Source: UBA2199 sp964628035 | Lineage (GTDB): Bacteria; Acidobacteriota; Aminicenantia; UBA2199 | Assembly: GCA_964628035.1 (NCBI GenBank) | Contig: CAZVPI010000002.1 | Location: 1 to 64,000 of the forward strand | Direction of reading: 5' to 3' | Length of the DNA stretch: 64,000 bases | In this document: positions 61,077 through 64,000 of the stretch, in pieces | Layout of the letters: each line of letters opens with the position of its first letter | How positions within the stretch are numbered: position 1 is the first letter of the stretch | Notes under the pieces: generated by a model | The model's database searches: none | Told to the model about the DNA's origin: nothing | Seen by the model: the letters and a program-made list of their open reading frames with translations, nothing else | Made by a program: the position numbers and the translations under genes

Positions 61077-62122
61077 GGCTTCCGCGCCGGGGCGGCCAGG
61101 CGCGCTTTCAGTTCCAGGACGCGGCCGCAGGCCTCGGCGATGCGCCGTGAGTCAATGCGCCCGGCCGCCTCCGCCTCCAGGATGGCCGCCACGGCCCGGC
61201 CGGCGGCGCCGGCGTCAAAAGCCAGGTTGTTGCCCACGAGCAGGACGTCGTTGCCGGCGTTCAGGGCCAGTTCCAGCGCCTGCCGGCGCGTGAAGCGGCC
61301 GCTGACCGCGCGCATGTCCAGGTCGTCGCTGAACAGCGCGCCGGCAAACCCCAGCTCGCGGCGCAGCAGCCCCCCCAGGACCGCCGGCGAGAGGCTCGCC
61401 GGCAGCTCGGGATCGAGGTGGCGGTTGAACACGTGTGCGCTCATCACCGCGTCCGCCAGCCCCTCGGCGATGAGGGCGCGGTAGGGCTCGATCTCGTCCT
61501 GGCGCCAGGTGTCGCTGACGTCGGTGAACCCGAGGTGCGAATCGCCGCGCGAGCTGCCGTGGCCGGGGAAGTGCTTCAGGCAGCAGGCGACGCCGAACCG
61601 GCGATGGGCAACGACCACGGCCCGGGCGTGGCGCACGACGCGGAGCGGATCGGCCCCGAAACTGCGTCCCAGGCGGCCGATGACCGGGTTGTCGGGGAAG
61701 GAATCCAGGTCGACGACCGGGGCGAAATTCAGGTTGCATCCCGCCTCGGCCAGCATGGCGGCCGTGGCCGCCGCCGCCTTGGCGGTCGCGTCCGGGTCGT
61801 CGGCCTCGCCCAGGGAGCGGGCCGAGGGCGCTTCGGAGAAACCGTGCCGCCTCCTCAGCCGCGCCACCCGGCCACCCTCCTGGTCGACCGCGACCAGCAG
61901 CGGCAGCGGGGCGGCCCGCTGCAGCGAGGCGATGAGTTTCCTGAGCTGGGCCGGGGAGGCGATGTTGCGCCAATCACGGCGCAGCGCCGCGTCGGTGTCG
62001 AACAGCACGACGCCGCCGACGAGGCCGGCCTCGACGGCGCGCAGGATGGCGGAGCGCGGGCCGGCCTGCAGGCCGCGGAAGCCGACCATCAGCAGCTGGC
62101 CGACCTTCTCGCGCAGGGTCAC
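61073..62122 (-). CDS. nagZ: GH3 beta-N-acetylglucosaminidase
   Basis: A 349-aa cytoplasmic glycosidase of the NagZ type, which removes GlcNAc from recycled muropeptides. VAVDQEGGRVARL, KHFPGHGSSRGDSH and the nucleophile region LFSDDLDMRAVSG are intact. No signal peptide, consistent with recycling. Starts at GTG 62122, 4 bp after the upstream stop; its end overlaps the convergent sensor kinase stop. Confidence 0.93.
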   Translation of the reverse strand: MTLREKVGQLLMVGFRGLQAGPRSAILRAVEAGLVGGVVLFDTDAALRRDWRNIASPAQLRKLIASLQRAAPLPLLVAVDQEGGRVARLRRRHGFSEAPSARSLGEADDPDATAKAAAATAAMLAEAGCNLNFAPVVDLDSFPDNPVIGRLGRSFGADPLRVVRHARAVVVAHRRFGVACCLKHFPGHGSSRGDSHLGFTDVSDTWRQDEIEPYRALIAEGLADAVMSAHVFNRHLDPELPASLSPAVLGGLLRRELGFAGALFSDDLDMRAVSGRFTRRQALELALNAGNDVLLVGNNLAFDAGAAGRAVAAILEAEAAGRIDSRRIAEACGRVLELKARLAAPARKP

Positions 62123-62126
62123 CGCG

Positions 62127-63374
62127 TCACAGGCCGTAGCGGTCGATGATCTCCTGCTTCGTCTTGTGCAGGATCTCGAATTTCCGCCCCACCTTGGTGA
62201 AGGCGGCCAGGGCCTTCTCCAGGTGGTGCGTCTTGTGGGCGGCCGAAAGCTGGGTGCGGATGCGCGCCTGCCCCTTGGGCACCACCGGGAAGAAGAAGCC
62301 CACGGCGTAAATGCCCTCCTGGTAAAGCTCGCGGGCGAAATCCTGGGACAGCTTGGCGTTGAAGAGCATCACCGGCACGATCGGCGTCTCGCCCTCCTTG
62401 ATGATCAGGCCGGCCTCGGTCAGCCCCCGGCGCCAGAAGGCGGTGTTGCGCTCCAGCTTGTCGCGGCGCTCGGTGGTGCGCGAGATGATGTCCAGGACGG
62501 CGTTGGCCCCCGAAACAACCACCGGCGGGATGGTGTTGGAGAAGAGGTAGGGGCGGGCCTTCTGGCGGCACATCTCGACCAGTTCGCGGCGGCCGGAAAC
62601 GCAGCCGCCGGAGGCTCCGCCCAGGGCCTTGCCCAGGGTGGTGGTGATGAGGTCGATCCGCCCCACCACGCCGCAGTGCTCGTGGGTGCCGCGGCCGGTC
62701 TTGCCGATGAATCCCGAGGCGTGCGAGTCGTCGACGAAGACCAGGGCGTCGTACGTTTCGGCCAGGGCCACGATGCGGTCCAGCTTGGCCAGGTCGCCGT
62801 CCATGGAGAAGGCGCCGTCGGTGATGATCACCTTGACGCGGGCGTCCTTGTGCAGCCGCAGCTTCTCCTCCAGGTGCCCCATGTCGGAATGCTTGAAGGT
62901 GTCCTGCTGCGCCTTGCACAGGCGCATGCCGTCGACGATCGAGGCGTGCACGAGGCGGTCGGAGATCATCACGTCCTGCTCGCCGAGGACGGCCTCGAAG
63001 ACGCCGGCGTTGGCGTCCATGCAGGAGGGGAAGAGAATGGTGTCCTCGGTGCCCAGGAACGTCGTCAGCTTGGCCTCCAGCTCCTTGTGGATGTCCTGCG
63101 TGCCGCAGATGAAGCGCACCGAGGACATGCCGTAGCCGCGATGGTCGAGCCCGCGGCGCGCCGCCTCGACGACCTCGGGGTGGGAGGAGAGCCCGAGGTA
63201 GTTGTTGGCGCACATGTTGATCACGTGCCGGCTCTCGGCGCCGGCCGGGAACTGCACCTCGATCTCCGAGTCCTGGGGGGCGCAGATGATGCGCTCCTCC
63301 TTGAAGATGCCCGCCGAGCGGATATCGCCCAGCTCTTTCTGGTAAATGGCGCGGATGCCGTCGCTGAAAGCCAT
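62127..63374 (-). CDS. Alpha-oxoamine synthase (second KBL-like copy), ACP-linked
   Basis: A 415-aa PLP enzyme, similar in plan to the copy 5 kb away: MCANNYLGLSSHP, SVRFICGTQDIHKELE, the PLP lysine in TTLGKALGGASGG and IRTQLSAAHKTHHLEKA. Overall motifs are KBL-like. It follows an acyl carrier protein gene by 7 bp. That pairing is unlike threonine degradation and recalls ACP-fed serine palmitoyltransferase and related lipid synthases, so the acyl donor may be acyl-ACP. The product is unknown. Confidence 0.85.
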   Translation of the reverse strand: MAFSDGIRAIYQKELGDIRSAGIFKEERIICAPQDSEIEVQFPAGAESRHVINMCANNYLGLSSHPEVVEAARRGLDHRGYGMSSVRFICGTQDIHKELEAKLTTFLGTEDTILFPSCMDANAGVFEAVLGEQDVMISDRLVHASIVDGMRLCKAQQDTFKHSDMGHLEEKLRLHKDARVKVIITDGAFSMDGDLAKLDRIVALAETYDALVFVDDSHASGFIGKTGRGTHEHCGVVGRIDLITTTLGKALGGASGGCVSGRRELVEMCRQKARPYLFSNTIPPVVVSGANAVLDIISRTTERRDKLERNTAFWRRGLTEAGLIIKEGETPIVPVMLFNAKLSQDFARELYQEGIYAVGFFFPVVPKGQARIRTQLSAAHKTHHLEKALAAFTKVGRKFEILHKTKQEIIDRYGL

Positions 63375-63381
63375 GCTGCGC

Positions 63382-63633
63382 CTACTTCACGTTGAATTCC
63401 GCGAGGAGCTTGAGCAGGTTGTCCACCGAGTCGAAGGCCTCGGGGGTGGCCTTGGCGTCGGGAATCTGGATGGCGTACTTCGTCTCCAGGAAGCGCTTGA
63501 GCGAGACCATGGAGAAGGAATCGACGATGCCGCCCGAGATCAGCGGCGTGTCATAGGTGATCTCGCGGTCGTCGTCCTCCTCCAGGTACTCCTTCTTCAC
63601 GTAATCGAGAATGACGTCTTTCAGTTCGGCCAT
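63382..63633 (-). CDS. Acyl carrier protein, dedicated copy
   Basis: An 83-aa ACP. The phosphopantetheine site is GGIVDSFSMVSLKRFLETKY; its Ser is preceded by Asp as usual. The acidic helix I (DVILDYVKKEYLEEDDD) is typical. It differs from the fatty-acid ACP consensus DSLDxVE, as specialised ACPs do. AAGGAG precedes the ATG and a palindrome overlaps its promoter. Confidence 0.9.
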   Translation of the reverse strand: MAELKDVILDYVKKEYLEEDDDREITYDTPLISGGIVDSFSMVSLKRFLETKYAIQIPDAKATPEAFDSVDNLLKLLAEFNVK

Positions 63634-63659
63634 GGTGCTCTCCTTATTGGATTGTCAAA

Positions 63660-63674
63660 GGTTGTATTACAACC
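63660..63674. promoter_or_regulatory. Palindromic operator-like site
   Basis: GGTTGTATTACAACC, a perfect inverted repeat apart from its centre, covers the predicted -10 box of the ACP promoter. A repressor-type binding site is the natural reading. Confidence 0.5.
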
Positions 63675-63693
63675 AAAAGGGGGACGATGTCAA
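63664..63693 (-). promoter_or_regulatory. Promoter of the ACP-synthase-nagZ operon
   Basis: On the minus strand TTGACA, 18 bp, TAATAC, about 31 nt upstream of the ACP ATG. Confidence 0.6.
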
Positions 63694-64000
63694 TAGAGCC
63701 CGGGGACAGAGCTCGGCGCCAGGGGGAGGTACGCATGGGGAAAAAGGTGTAAGAAAAAAGGCAAAAAAGTAAAAGGAAAAAGTGAAGAACAGAGATCGTT
63801 CCCGTGCTCGCTGCTAGCAATACCGCCACCCCTATCACTTCCTGGATCGCCGAGTTTCTTGCTGACACCGACTCCAACACGAAGAAATCCTGCCGCCTTG
63901 ACAATCGGGCCGCCTCCTGTCACAATATGCGTACAGGGCCGATATTGGTCGAGAACCTGAATTCCTGTCAGCCGTGCCAAATGGGGAGCGGCGGCAGCCT

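Larger units (their letters stand above)
63634..64000. other. 367-bp right-hand gap
   Basis: Holds the ACP promoter, the palindrome and a purine-rich stretch near 63739-63785 (GCAAAAA AGTAAAA type units). The last 200 bases contain no gene I can recognise and have a lower GC content. Confidence 0.5.

Noticed and set aside
63690..63980. 96-codon minus-strand open frame at the right edge
   Set aside because: Its second half crosses a low-complexity purine/pyrimidine stretch and the ACP promoter; no family resemblance.

Overview
The window is 64 kb of GC-rich, densely coded bacterial chromosome with no rRNA, tRNA, CRISPR array, prophage or complete mobile element that I could see. The cell is a diderm that makes LPS: lptD, an MsbA-type exporter, an O-antigen flippase, rfbB, rmd and a heptosyltransferase-family gene are all present. 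It also carries the cdaA-cdaR-glmM c-di-AMP block that is best known from Gram-positives, a b/b' type F1Fo operon, a membrane pyrophosphatase and a PPi-type phosphofructokinase. Taken together this fits an uncultured Acidobacteriota-like lineage (Candidatus Aminicenantes would be my first guess). That placement is inference from gene content, not a marker-gene result.

Layout. 1-2.1 kb: a hybrid histidine kinase whose receiver is cut short at an AT-rich junction. 2.2-8.2 kb: a small lipoprotein, a flippase, a secreted C69 peptidase, a secreted triple Ig-like protein and a ferritin-like protein. 8.3-13.7 kb: M3 metallopeptidase, aat, a YprB-like nuclease and DedA. 13.8-22.0 kb: ATP synthase (atpF'-F-H-A-G-D-C, without atpB/atpE), then hppA. 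22.1-28.0 kb: PEGA lipoprotein, then lptD-rfbB-rmd-heptosyltransferase. 28.1-32.3 kb: thioesterase, PPi-PFK and a NatAB-like ABC exporter. 32.4-42.9 kb: one long leftward run, serC - serA remnant - methyltransferase-like - DUF465 - pssA - msbA - yicC - gmk - coaC - coaB - udg - priA. 43.1-51 kb: an unrecognised 599-aa protein, then leftward LKR-SDH-yraN-galT. 49-56 kb: leftward ftsH-cdaA-cdaR-glmM-pdxJ-PHP phosphoesterase. 56.5-63.6 kb: a glycine C-acetyltransferase-like gene, a giant beta-propeller sensor kinase, nagZ, and a second such enzyme preceded by its own acyl carrier protein.

Two genome-wide habits stand out. First, many intergenic gaps contain short cassettes built from about four degenerate units: GTGACRA heptamers (A), GGCGTAC heptamers (B) and GGGAAGACAGA undecamers (C). 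They sit next to one another in varying order, often directly after a stop codon, and in several genes they supply the stop codon or the last codons. Second, promoters are unusually legible (TTGnnn, exactly 17 bp, TAnnnT), and in six cases the start ATG lies exactly 6 nt after the -10 box, which predicts leaderless mRNAs.

Several conserved genes are altered: PriA has lost both Walker motifs, CoaBC is split and its decarboxylase lacks the usual active-site Cys, SerA is reduced to an N-terminal fragment, and CdaA has RHL in place of RHR. The membrane pyrophosphatase and PPi-PFK together suggest an energy metabolism that uses pyrophosphate.
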